DNA of 64,000 nt from Nageia nagi (lineage: Eukaryota; Pinophyta): assembly GCA_050084985.1 (NCBI GenBank), contig JBITNC010000001.1:146630001-146694000 (forward strand), given 5' to 3'. Below the pieces are notes generated by a model. It did no database searches. It saw nothing but the letters and a program-made list of their open reading frames with translations, and was not told where the DNA came from. A program made the position numbers and the translations under genes. This document shows positions 14,401 to 25,899 of this stretch, in pieces. Position 1 is the stretch's first letter, and the number at the start of each line of letters is the position of its first letter.

Positions 14401-15828
14401 TAACTCTATTAAGTTTGAAAAATCAATAATTTACTAGTATTTTTATTTTAATTTATAAAATGTATCATAATTCCTTACAAAGATAATGCACCTATTTTTA
14501 TAAATGAGTCATTTCTTTAGATATACCTCAAAATATAATTTTTCATGGTATATCTAACTATTTATACTAGATAAATAAAAATTCATACATAAATGCTCAT
14601 TTGCACATTCCTCATGGACCCATATGAAAAAGAAGGAGTCATTCATTAATTCCCATATTCTTTACCTTCATATTGTTCAAAGAATGATCTTTCGAGAAAA
14701 ATAATTATATGTGTAAGCTACATATTTATTCTCATCATGATTAAAAAATCACTAATCTAAAATGATAATTTACGTTTCATGATGCATATATGTAAACAAG
14801 ACATAATAATATTTTTATTATATTTCTAGACTAGGTAAAGTTGAAAAAATATATCACATACCTATTTGAAATCTATGTGGGAAGGTTGTTCTAAATAAAA
14901 TGGTTCATCATTCATACCAGATAGAATCTCCCACATACAAATAACCAAAAAACTATCAAGCATCAAAATAAATACAAGGAAAAGATCTTATGTTATTTCC
15001 AAGGGACAAAGGTATTCACACATCTTTGAGGAGGTGAATTATGATAAGGTGGAATAGAATATAAAGAAATCATATTTACAACTAACATGAGCTTAGTTCA
15101 TATTATATATGTAAAGAATTGATATAAATATAGTATGCAACGACCTCAAAGATAAAATCATGTTAAGGTGCTTTATAACCTTTACAAGCTTTTTATGTAT
15201 ACAAAAGTAAAACATAAATATACATAATACATATTTAAGATTTACATATTTTGATAAATATAATAATTTGAATAATTAGATGTTATTCATTACATACATA
15301 AATTTATTAAAAGTTAAAATATCATGTATATATTTAAATATGTATCAGTATCATATAATTATGCTTTTTATTTAATAATATACATATCTAAAATCTCTCC
15401 AATAAAAATATAAAATAACAATATACATATAAAAATTAGAAAATATTTTTTACCTTAGTAACCATTGATTGTAGATATTTACAAAAAGTAAATATATAAC
15501 TTATACAAATAGTTTGTATATTTAAAGATAACAAATAAATACCAAAAGAGAAGAATTGATATAAATTTTATTATTTTATGTAATAAAAAAATTAACATAA
15601 TCATAAATTTTGCATGAATATTGTAACATAATCTATGAAAAATATAACGGTAAAAAATTGATTACTCAAAATATAAAAATATTTAACGTACATCTAAAAC
15701 TCAAAAATAAAAAATTTGAACATTCCAAATAAAATAACCTACACAAGCTTTTTAAAACCATGCATGAAACTATGATGTCTAATGTTATGTCGACTATGGT
15801 CCAAGAAAAAGCGTTCATAAGATCCTCA
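8471..15828 (-). repeat. U family long terminal block, copy L2, with internal partial duplication
   Basis: This is a terminal block lying between bodies 1 and 2, with its TG end at 15,828. It is ~7.4 kb, against 4.6-4.8 kb in L1 and L8. The extra length is because sequence equivalent to about 880-2,420 of L1 occurs twice: once diverged within 8,760-11,575 and again from about 11,577. Much of 8,840-10,640 does not align closely with L1 and may be an insertion or an older block. It is non-coding and very AT-rich. Confidence 0.55.
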
Positions 15829-15888
15829 ATAAGTTATGTTAATTTTTTGTTTTGCATCAAGGTTTTTGAAGTTTTTTTTTCTTGACAA

Positions 15889-15963
15889 TTTGAGGATATC
15901 AAAGAGCTAGGAATGGTGCCCATGGAGAAAACGATACATAATGGTATTAAGGGAATAGTGTAC
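15889..15963 (+). pseudogene. ABCG NBD fragment copy 2, 5' part
   Basis: This matches the beginning of the ABCG exon in copy 1 (5,530-5,603). The splice acceptor that reads ACAG in copy 1 is ACAA here, so the site is also lost. The segment ends at 'gtgtac', where retrotransposon DNA starts. The next ~100 bp, including Walker A, are absent from this copy. Confidence 0.75.
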
Positions 15964-15964
15964 A

Positions 15965-18900
15965 ATGGCTGATACTAGCATCCCATCCTCCCTTGATGCC
16001 ATTAATAATCCTTTCTTCCTACATCCATTGGATAATCCAAGGACTAATCTCATCAGCCATCCCCTCACCAGTGACAACTACAGTACCTGGTGCTGCACCA
16101 TGCTCATGGCACTTACGGCAAAAAACAAGGTAGGCTTCATTGATGGAACCATTCCCAAACATGTAAAAGACCACGCATACCACCCTACTTGGGTTAGGGT
16201 CAACAACATGGTTTCATCACGGTTGTTGAACTCCATCCATCATGATCTGGCTCCCTCTATCCTCTATGCTAATTCTGCTTCCGTTATATGGAAAGACTTG
16301 CATGATCATTTCTCTCCATCCAATGGACCTCGTAGCTTCTCTTTGGAGTGAGCAATTGCCACTCTATAATAGAATAAAGATTCTATCGCCAAATACTACA
16401 ATATCTTGAAGAGCTGTTAGGATGAACTGTCCACATACATCACTCTACCTGCATGCACTTGCAATGCCGCTCACACCTTTGCTGAGCACTCTCAAAATCG
16501 ACGGTTAATGTAATTTCTCATGGGACTAAGCGATACATATGCACATGCTCGTAGCCAAATTTTGCTCATGGATCCAGTCCCTTCTCTGAGTCGTGCTTAT
16601 TCCTTGATCTTACAAGATGAGTCATAGTACCTTCTTCAATCTCTACCTACATCTGATGGCTCAGCCATGATGGCTTCTTCTACAAATGCTGCTTCAGGCT
16701 CTCATGCAAATGTAGCTGTACGTTCTCATTCGACTGATCAATGTCCAAAATACAAATCTAAGGAGCATTGTACTTACTACCATATCCTCGGTCACACTCG
16801 TGATGTCTGTTACAAGTTGAACGGCTACCCACCAAATCACAAATTTGGAAATTGTCCACCAAAACGTCAAGGGCCTTCTGATTCCAACACATCTTCGGCT
16901 CCTTCCATGGCTTCTATGACACCTTCTCTTACTTTTGATCAATACCAATAGTTGCTAAGCTTCCTGAATGAGGTAACTGCTTAGCCTACTACCAACCTTA
17001 CAGGTATGACTCTTTGCTTACACTCATTTGTTCATTCACCTTCCACATGGATAATAGACTCAGGGGCTTCTGATCATGTCACTGTTGTTCCTAACTTATT
17101 GCATAATACCAATCCGCCATCAGTTTCTTCCTCATCTATTTGCATACTAGATGGTAGTTTCATACCAATCACATGTTCTGGGCAATCTAAACTCACTCCC
17201 AATATCACCCTTTTCAATGTTTTGTGTGCACCTACTTTTAAACATAATCTTCTTTCACTTCATAAACTCACCATTCATTTAAACTACTCAGTAACATTTT
17301 TTCCCTCTTATTGTATTTTTTAGGACCTCTCAACGAGGAAGGAGATTGGTTGGGGCCATGAACGCGGAGGTCTCTACTATCTTGATCTTGACCCATCCCA
17401 TGTTGCCCTTGCATCTACATCCCTTTCATTCGAACTATGGCATCAATGATTAGGCCATCCTGCTCCAGACTAACTCAATAAATTATAGACTACTCTCTCT
17501 TTTTCATCCAATAATGTTCCTTCTGCCTGTGATATTTGCCCTCTTGCAAAGCAGCATCGTTTACCTTTCCCATCTAGTTTGATTTGTACTACTGCACCTT
17601 TTGAATTAATACATTACGATATTTGGGGATGTTATTCTAGTTCAACCAATGGTGCTCGTTATTTTTTAACTATTGTTGATGATTTTACACGTTGCACATG
17701 GACATTTCTTATGAAACTTAAGTCTAATACTTATGGCCTTATCTGTAATTTTTTTGCACATGTTCGAACTCAATATAATTGTTCAATTAAACAAATCCGA
17801 ACTGATAATGGTTCTAAATTTTTTTCCAAGGTTATGCAATCCTTTTTCAATAATCATGGTGTTCTCCACCAACATAGTTGCGTTGCCACACCCCAACAAA
17901 ATGGTGTCGTTGAACGAAAGCACCGTCATCTTCTAAATGTAGCTCGTGCACTTTGCTTCCAAGCTCAACTCCCTCCTTCCTTTTGGAGTGATTGCATTCT
18001 CACTGCTACATATTTGATCAATTGCATTCCAACACCCATTCTTAATGGTTGCACACCCTATGAGATCCTCTTTCAAAAGCCTCCCTCATATGACCATTTA
18101 AGAGTCTTTGGTTGCCTTTGTTATGCCTCCTATGGGCATTTACACCATGATAAATTTGGACCTCGAGCAAGATGGTGTATTTTTGTCGGCTACCCTCCTG
18201 GACAAAAAGGCTACCATCTCTTTGATCTTGAAACATATCAGTACTTTTCTAGTAGAGATGTTGTCTTTCACAAAACTATTTTTCCTTACACAGACCATTC
18301 CACAGAACAAAATACTATGCTACCTCTTCCCATTCCTGATTACTCTTCCATAACCACCTCTTCACCCATTTCGATTGTACCTACTTCTATACAGAATGAT
18401 CGACCTCTGGAGGACACCCTCAAGCCTAGTCCCCACACCTCTTTTGAAATCACAAACCCACCCTCCTCACCTCCTACACCCACCCCACAACCCATTAGCC
18501 CACAAGCCATAGCTCCATCTAATGATACACGTCGATGCAGCGGATCCACTCGCCCACCATCCCATCTACGAGATTATTTCTGCGGTCATGTACACCCCAC
18601 CACTAATTCTTCCACGAGTGGTCCTGCATCGACAGGTATACAATATCCAATTTCTCATTTCCTCTCTTATCATAAGTTTAGCCCTACCCATCGTACATTT
18701 CTTTGCTCAATTTATAATGAACAAGAACCCACCTCTTTTAATGTGGCTAACAAACATCCTATGTGGAAGGAAGCAATGGCAGCTGAGATTAAAGCATTAG
18801 AGCAAACCAATACATGGACTCTCACCACTTTACCTCCAGGGAAGCATCCTATTAGCTGCAAATGGGTTTATAAAATCAAGCACCGATCAGATGGTTCCAT

Positions 18901-20254
18901 CGAGCAATACAAAGCTCAACTTGTTGCTAAGGGCTTCACTCAGACTGAGGGCCTGGACTATAATAAGACTTTTGCCCCTATTGCCAAACTTGTTACTATG
19001 CATTGTCTCTTAGCTGTTGCCACCATCCGGGGTTGGCATTTATATCAGATGGATGTCAACAACGCTTTCCTTCATGGTGACTTAGATGAGGAAGTTTACA
19101 TGAAAATTCCACCTGGATTCTCCAAACAGGGGGAGCATCGAGTTTGCCATCTTAACAAATCAATTTACGGTCTCAAACAAGCCTCTCATAATTGGTTTGC
19201 CAAATTTTCTTCAGCTCTTCTTGATGCCGGGTTTTCTCAATCTAAGGTAGATTACTCCTTGTTCACCTCATATCAAGGCAGTTCTTTTATAGTTGTTCTT
19301 GTTTATGTTGATGACATTATCATCACCGGTAATGATCCTGCCTCCATTACTAAATTGAAGCGGTTTCTTAACTCCAAATTTCATATTAGAGATTTAGGCA
19401 AACTCAAATATTTTCTTAGGATCGAGGTTGCTCGCTCTAAACAGGGCATTTTTCTCTCCCAACAAAAATATGCCTTGGATATACTCGCTGATCTTGGAAC
19501 TCTTGGGGGACGCACTTGTGATTCTCCAATGGAGCAAAATCTCAAACTAAATCCTGTTGATGGCTCTCTACTACAATATCCTTCTTCCTATAGCCATTTA
19601 GTAGGCCGCCTTTTGTATTTGACAATCACTCGGCTTGATCTTGCTTACTCTGTGAATGTTCTCAGTCAATTCATGAGTCAACCACGTGATCCACATTGGC
19701 AAGCTACGCTTCGTGTTGCTCGATACATCAAGTCTTGCCCAGGCTCTGGCATCCTTCTCTCATCCTCAAGCCAACTTCTTTTAATTGCCTATTGTGATTC
19801 TGATTGGGGTGCTTGTCCCACTACCAGACGTTCCATCACTGGGTACTGCACGTTTCTTGGTGACAGTCCCATATCTTGGAAATCAAAGAAATAATACACA
19901 CTCTCTAGATCTTCAGCTGAAGCTGAGTACCATGCAATGGCTTTCACATCATCTGAAATCACTTGGCTTCAATATTTACTGCATGATCTCAGGGTATTTA
20001 AACACTCAGCCACTCTTTATTGCGACAATCAAGCTGCACTTCATATTGCTTCCAATCCGGTTTTTCACAAGGGAACAAAACATATTGAGATAGATTGTCA
20101 TTTTATCCGTGATAAAATTCAAGATGGCACTTTAAATACTGCTTATGTTCCATCTACTCGTCAGCTTGCCGACGTATTCACCAAAGCTTTGGTCAAAGAT
20201 CATTTCCATAGTCTTATTTGCAAGTTGGTTTTTGCACTACACTCTCCAACTTGA
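15965..20254 (+). pseudogene. gag-pol: Ty1/copia gag-pol polyprotein, single frame with 13 in-frame stops
   Basis: One frame runs from the ATG at 15,965 to the TGA at 20,252 without any net frameshift. Gag begins with the usual plant copia N-terminus (NPFFLHPLDNP, then LTSDNYSTW). The zinc knuckle near 16,765 reads C-x2-Y-x4-H-x4-C, so its second Cys is Tyr. The protease active site DSGASDH is at 17,057. The integrase zinc-binding region is near 17,440-17,560. The integrase core shows the catalytic D (HYDIWG), D (RTDNGSKF) and E (NGVVERKH). RT has QMDVNNAFLHGDL and YVDD near 19,310. RNase H has YCDSDWG, SSAEAEY and YCDNQAALH. Stops lie at 16349, 16367, 16370, 16418, 16511, 16625, 16949, 16982, 17321, 17447, 17471, 17486 and 19892. 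From 17,489 to 19,891 the frame is open for 801 codons. The copy is inactive as it stands. Confidence 0.95.
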
Positions 20255-20264
20255 GGGGGAGTAT
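20251..20264 (+). promoter_or_regulatory. Polypurine tract of the copia element
   Basis: 'ttgagggggagta' directly precedes the TG of the 3' LTR and overlaps the stop codon of pol, as is usual in plant copia elements. It primes plus-strand DNA synthesis. Confidence 0.85.
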
Positions 20265-20462
20265 TGATAGAATCATTGTATATCTTTGTATATGTTTGTA
20301 TATATCTTTACACCTGTAGTTTCCTTATTTTTACTGTAGGTTTCCTTAAAATAAGGAATCACTTTCTATTCCTACATTTGGTACAGTCCATCTTTCCTGT
20401 ATATATTTAAATGATGTTAATGAGAAAGACATCAATTTGTCACCAATATTCCAATCTTGACA
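20265..20462 (+). repeat. 3' LTR of the copia element
   Basis: The LTR starts TGATAGAATC after the polypurine tract and ends TTGACA, giving the canonical TG...CA. Its length is 198 bp, short but within the range of plant copia LTRs. ABCG-fragment sequence ('tatatcgaac') follows at once. There is no partner LTR in the window. Confidence 0.88.
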
Positions 20463-20862
20463 TATATCGAACAAGATGAAGCGCAAGGTCAACTTCGTGA
20501 TAAAAGATGATATTATCTACCTTCATCTAACTGTTAGGATACCTTAGTCTACATTGTACTGCTTAACATGCCTCGGGCAATGTCAACACAGGACAAGTGA
20601 GCCCATTTGGAGAGTATTATTTCTAAACTCCGGTAGAAGAGACGTAGAAATATGATCATGTATGGATGAGCATCGGGCATGAGATGATGAGGAATCCACC
20701 TTCCATTTGGATGAGTCCACCTTGGGCCTCGACTCCTCCACTACCCTATGCATAACAGTTACGCTGGAGAACTTTGCGTGCAAAACCTTCAGAAACCCCA
20801 ACTACCTTAAATCGCCATTCTATACACGAGCTGGAAACTAAGGTTGTTGCAATCTAAAATCT
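20463..20862 (+). pseudogene. ABCG NBD fragment copy 2, 3' part
   Basis: This continues the ABCG homology after the copia insertion. It holds the KMKRKVNFV...KDDIIYLHL block (Q-loop region), then a MPRAMSTQDK-like block, ESIIS and RCRNM. Next comes a remnant of the region after the ABC signature (MSIGHEMMRNP). After a frameshift a Walker B/D-loop remnant reads LDESTLGLDSSTTL, against the family consensus LDEPTSGLDSTTA. The segment between RCRN and SIGHEM, where the signature motif should be, is missing. A possible H-loop remnant follows near 20,810-20,850. Non-functional. Confidence 0.85.
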
Positions 20863-22390
20863 AACAAAATTATTATGTACACCCACTACCTACATATGTC
20901 CTTTACATCTGCCTTCACATGCTATTCAAAGTGAGTATATTGAATCTAATAACATTTCAATCCAAACACTATTGAAATTCAAAGAATGATTTGTTATTGA
21001 CAGTTTTCATACTTTAAATTTTGACAAACTAAAATCTTAAGGAATTAAAAAGTTATAAATTACAGATAAACAAACTGTACAGTATTACACTAAGTATCGC
21101 AGCCAATAAACATGAAAATACCTTAAAAGAATTTGCTTTCATATTCAGAGACAGCCACGGGATTCTTGTCTGATGATGCGGCAGATATATGCAATAAATA
21201 TGCAATCACAGTTCTCCTTGTCAGCGTAGCAGCCTTACTATGAAACGGATAGTTAAAACGCAAGACACTTTCTAGTAGGCATGGTATGCAGAACATATGA
21301 CGGCAATTGAAGTGTTCTCTTGTTCAGTCGCCTTCTCTTCTTATCAGATCTGCAAGGTTCACTTTTCCAGCAGCTCTATCCTCCAAATCGCACAAACATA
21401 GAAAGTGATTAGTTAGAAAGCATGAATTAGAAGGCACATTCATAACTGGAAAACCCTTCATTATATTGTCCTATCTCCAACGGACAAATTTTCTAAAACG
21501 ACTCATCTCCTCTGATCGCCAACGAATGGATTCTTGTAGTCTCCAACCGATAGAATTTTCAAAACTTTTTATAGTCTCCAATTTCCAATGGCTATGAATA
21601 TGCTTCATTCCTTTCCACAGAATCTTTGTTGGATGTGCGAAAGGTGATACCATTATCTGCTGCAACTATTGAAAAAACTGTTGAGATATATCATGCCAAA
21701 TACTATGTGTCTGTCATCTAGTTCTCTTAAACCTTCTTTAATTTTATTTTTGTAATAAAGTTTTTAAAAATTTATTTATTTCAAGGTTCTAATAAATAGA
21801 ATTTGATTAAATGATTAATTACATAATTCATTTTACATAAATAAATAGAATTTGATTAAATGATTAATATTTAAAAAAAAGATATTAATATATTAGATTT
21901 TTTTTTTTTTTTTTTTTTTGCAAAATGCTATCAAGAACTCAATATAAAAAGAGTTATTCTTCTATCTATTTTTATGGTCCAATTGGTATACGCCTATGTG
22001 ACCTATGTTGTGTAGGCATATGCCTGAGGGTATGTTCTTACATGATTGTACATACTTTTAATGATTATACATTTTAATAAAAATAGATAATATTCAAAAA
22101 AATTTTATATATTATATATATTGCATCAAATTAAAATAATAGAATTATTGAAATTAAAATAAAATAATTTGTATATTAAAAAAATAGGGATCTTTTGTAA
22201 ATAAAATAGAGATATCTCAAAAAAAAAGAAAAGGGAGTCCTATACATTTGTTTTAACCAGAAAAAGAAAATTCTTTTTTTATCAAAATAAATAATTTGTT
22301 ACAAAAATTATAGAAATTGAAGGACAATAGACTTAGGATTTATCTTACCTTAAAAGGAGAATAGCCAACCATAGCCTCTTATATGAATTG

Positions 22391-23295
22391 AAGGTGCAAA
22401 AAGAAAAATAATAATAATATAGAAGTACTATTACATCAACAGATCAAGATAATAAGATAAAACCCCACTTTTTAAAAATAAAAGAATGATAGCAAACCAT
22501 AAGTTTTGAACACAATATATAATATAGTAATATTATAATAATTTTAGATAAGTTTCGTATAATAATAATTTTCATAATGATAGCAAAGTAATATTATAAT
22601 AATTTTCTTAACAATTATGCAATCTATAGGAAGAGAAGAATGGATTAATTTCCAATATAACTTAATTAGAAATTTCTCCTACATTATTATAACTACTACT
22701 TAGAGAGCATGAGATGAGTGTCTCATGAACTCTAAGTTAACAATTTTACCACTATAAGAATATGCCACCTTCCATGCTATGTACCATCACACATATGCCA
22801 AAAGCCACCTCAGGTATGCTACACACAGCCAGGCCTATCACATTACCATCAATAAGGATTTCAAAGCTAACTCACCTAGTTTTACTCAATTCAAAATAGA
22901 TGCAATAACTAGCTAATATATTATTTAATAATAAATAATATATTATTCAATATATAATAACATAAGTATATCGATTTTATTATTCCACACTATTATTTAA
23001 TATATCCTAAAGTACCAATATTATATATCTAATTTGTACTATAAATACTTAATATTAAATATTGAGGTTTATAATATAAACTCAAACAACATCAACATTG
23101 AAGAGATGAAGAAACTAAATAGAACTACCATTCATAAATCTAGAACAATAATGGAGGTAAATATATGAACTATATTAACTAAAATAAGGAGATTACACAT
23201 AGTGGCAATATAGCCAAAACTAGATACAGTAATGGAGAAAATAAAAGAAAACTTAAAGCTATAGCCTACAACAAATCAATACTCATCCAATATAA
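22391..23295 (-). repeat. U family terminal block, truncated copy L3
   Basis: Starting at the block's CACCTTCA end, this matches L1 and L2 through the 'catgagatgag' and 'actcaattcaaaatagatgcaa' anchors. It stops near 23,295, where copia-like sequence on the minus strand begins. Only about 0.9 kb of the block remains. Confidence 0.65.
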
Positions 23296-23559
23296 TAAAA
23301 AATAATTAAAAGAATGAATAACTATCCTAATTCTACCTCAACCCTAAGATTCATGAGGAATTGGTTACAAGTAGTATTCTCACATTACATATAAATTATA
23401 GTTAGAAAAAAATTTAAGTAACACCTCACTTATCATTCTAGTAAGAATTGTAGTATTAATGTTGAGTGTTAGATAGGAGGATTGGTATTGGTTCACACAT
23501 GATTTTTCTAACTTAATAAATACTCATCCTTAATGCTACCTAGAATCCTAAGGGAGTTT
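23296..23559. other. Sequence between U block and copia RNase H
   Basis: This ~260 bp AT-rich stretch lies downstream of the decayed RNase H in its reading direction. It is where a polypurine tract and 3' LTR would be expected. I see no convincing polypurine tract or LTR terminus. Confidence 0.4.
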
Positions 23560-25870
23560 TTGAACTTCAAAACTAATATTTAGCCACTTCTTTTATAAAT
23601 GCATCTACTAGTTGATCATGAGTCCTACAATATCTTAGTTTAATCAGTATTTTCTCGATAATATCATGAATAAAATCATATTTCAATTTAAATTCTTTTA
23701 TATTATATGAAATACTAGATGTTGGGCAAAGTGAATGACACTAAAGTTTTTACAAAATAGTAAAGTAGGTTTATATTGTCTATCACCTATCTCCTCCAAA
23801 ATATCTTGAAGCCATAATGCTTAAGCACATACGAAAGTGAGTGTTATGTATTTTGCTTCAATTGAGGAGAGTGCCATTGATCTTTGCTTCTTCAAGTTCC
23901 ATGTGATTAATCAAAATTCTAATAAAAAGTAATTACCATAAGTAGATATTCAATCATCTAAATGTTTTTCCTAATATTAATCACTAAAACCAAATAGATC
24001 CATTCTCTCATATTGAAAGTAATGGATCCCATAATCATGATTACTCTTCACATACTGTAAAATATTATTTGCAACCTTCAAATGCAATAAACATGAATCA
24101 CTCATATACCTTGAAACCATTGAGATAACATAAGCAATATCTAATCTTATGTTGGTAGGAAATATAAATATCCCAATAATGCTCCGAAATTCCTTTAGAA
24201 TTACTTTCTCATCCCCATCGCCTTTTCACAATAGTACAATATGAGCAATAAGTGTAGGGATTAATTTAGAACTTTCCATACTATACTTCTTTGATAGCAA
24301 ATCAATTGCATATTTTATTTGATAAATAAATATTGTGTTCTTAATTTGATATACTTATTTACCAATGAAATAGTGTATTACCCCAAAATATTTTATTTTA
24401 AACTCTTACAATATATGAACCTTAAATCTCTCATTCAAAATAGAGATCATACCCATATAAATCAAGTCATACATATTGAAACCCACAACTATGATTTCAT
24501 TACCTTCTTTCTTGATATATAATGTAGGTGCAAATTTTCTCCTTTTGAATCCACTCTTATGAAAGTAGCCACCATTTTTAGTTTACCAAGCTCTTGGAGC
24601 TTGCTTGATACTTTATAGTACCTTCTTCAACTTGTACACAAAAGTTTCCTTCCCTTTTACCTCAAAATCTTAAGGTATTTGTACATAAATTTACTCATAT
24701 AAGTACTGATTTAGGAATGCACTTTTTCATCTATATGATGTATAGTCTAACACTTCAAAATATCAAAGGAAAGTACCATTCTAACATTTTATTATCTTGC
24801 TACAAGAAAAAATATATCTTCATGATCAATATCACATTTCTATGTGGATTTATTAGCAACCAAACTTGATTTAAATATTTGAACAATCCAATCCCTATTG
24901 TATTTAGTATTGTAGACCCACTTGGATCAGAAACACTTCTTTTCTATGGGAAGCTCACACAACTCCCAAGTATCATTTCTAACAATGGAATTGATTTCAT
25001 CCTTCATAACATGCAACAAGAAATTATTTGTACAAGAATGTTCATAGAAACAAGGCTAAAACATAGTAGTAGAAAGCAAAGCATAGTTTATCATGCCACC
25101 TTTAGGTTCACCATCACCTTCATCTCCATCTCTTTGGATTGTAATCTAGTCATCCTTGTTTAAAAATGTTTATCCAATACTTGATAGGGTGGATGGATTT
25201 GTAGTGCTTTAACCCTCCTTCCTATTCATCTCACTTTGAAGAAAATGTCAAATGACTCATTGCTAGAATAAGGGCTAGATTTATTTTTCTTTGGACTATT
25301 TGATATACTTTCTGAAGGAGGACTAGGTGGAAAAATAAGAGTGTTGGTGCTACCCCCATTATTGGTGTTAGACCTTGTACTTGCATTAGATATAGAAGAA
25401 GTAGATTGCCCATAATTTTACCCACCTAGTTTAATATTTTATTGCATCTTATTCCAAATAGAAGAACTTGAATGATTCTCTAAATTGATTCCATCATCAA
25501 CATATATATTTTGATGACTATAGACTTCCCCTTCATCAAAAATGATATCTTTTGATAGAATAGGCTTCCTAGTTTTATTATTGTAAATCCTATGGGCTTT
25601 TATCTTCTCGTAGTAGCCAATGAAAATAAAAACTTTACACTTTGCACTAAACTTATTACTTTATTCACAAACTACATGAGAAAATGCTTTGCACAAAAAA
25701 AAATTGAAATGATTCACATTAGGATTCTTTTGATACCAAGACTTAGGTGCTTATAATATGCCCAAATTGCATCTCTAAAATGCATATAATTTTCTGTCAA
25801 CATTATCTAAAGGAATTCAAACCTTTAGCTAAAGTTTCAACATTCATGTTCTTAAACAATGTCAACCATG
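23560..25870 (-). pseudogene. pol: Decayed Ty1/copia pol (integrase C-terminus, RT, RNase H), copy 2
   Basis: Reading the minus strand from 25,870 leftwards, the copia domains appear in order with many stops and frameshifts. The end of integrase is near 25,610 (KCKVFIFIGYYEKIKAH, then a YNNKTRKPI...DIIFDE block). RT starts near 25,015 (KDEINSIVRNDTWEL). An RT block near 24,610-24,670 resembles KGKETFVYKLKKALYGLKQ. Near 24,100-24,300 come the YAIDLLSKKYSME block and the IRLDIAYVISMVSRYM block. RNase H lies at 23,560-23,920 (SSIEAKYITL). It belongs to a different copia lineage from the element at 16-20 kb. Gag and protease are absent, and the sequence changes abruptly near 25,870. Confidence 0.88.
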
Positions 25871-25899
25871 AAATTTTAAGGATTCAATTAGTTATCTTC

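Larger units (their letters stand above)
15963..20462 (+). mobile_element. 5'-truncated Ty1/copia LTR retrotransposon
   Basis: The element contains gag-pol in the Ty1/copia order (gag, protease, integrase, RT, RNase H), a polypurine tract and a 198 bp 3' LTR. It has no 5' LTR, no primer binding site and no leader. Homology to the flanking ABCG sequence runs to 15,963, two bases before the gag ATG. On the right, ABCG sequence resumes immediately after the LTR's terminal CA. Compared with the uninterrupted ABCG copy at 5,530-6,088, about 100 bp of target (equivalent to 5,604-5,703) is also gone. A single deletion that removed the 5' LTR, leader and neighbouring target is the simplest explanation. 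No target site duplication can be checked because its left copy is lost. Confidence 0.92.
15829..22390 (-). mobile_element. U family body, copy 2, interrupted by a Ty1/copia element
   Basis: Order and content match body 1. The ABCG fragment begins at 15,889 and breaks at 15,963. Ty1/copia DNA occupies 15,963-20,462, and the ABCG fragment resumes at 20,463. The higher-GC module is at about 21,120-21,740. The primer-binding-site end lies near 22,375-22,390, where the minus strand reads a caattcatataagagg-like, degenerate version. Body sequence without the insertion is about 2.1 kb, with losses at 21,790-22,000 relative to body 1. Confidence 0.6.
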
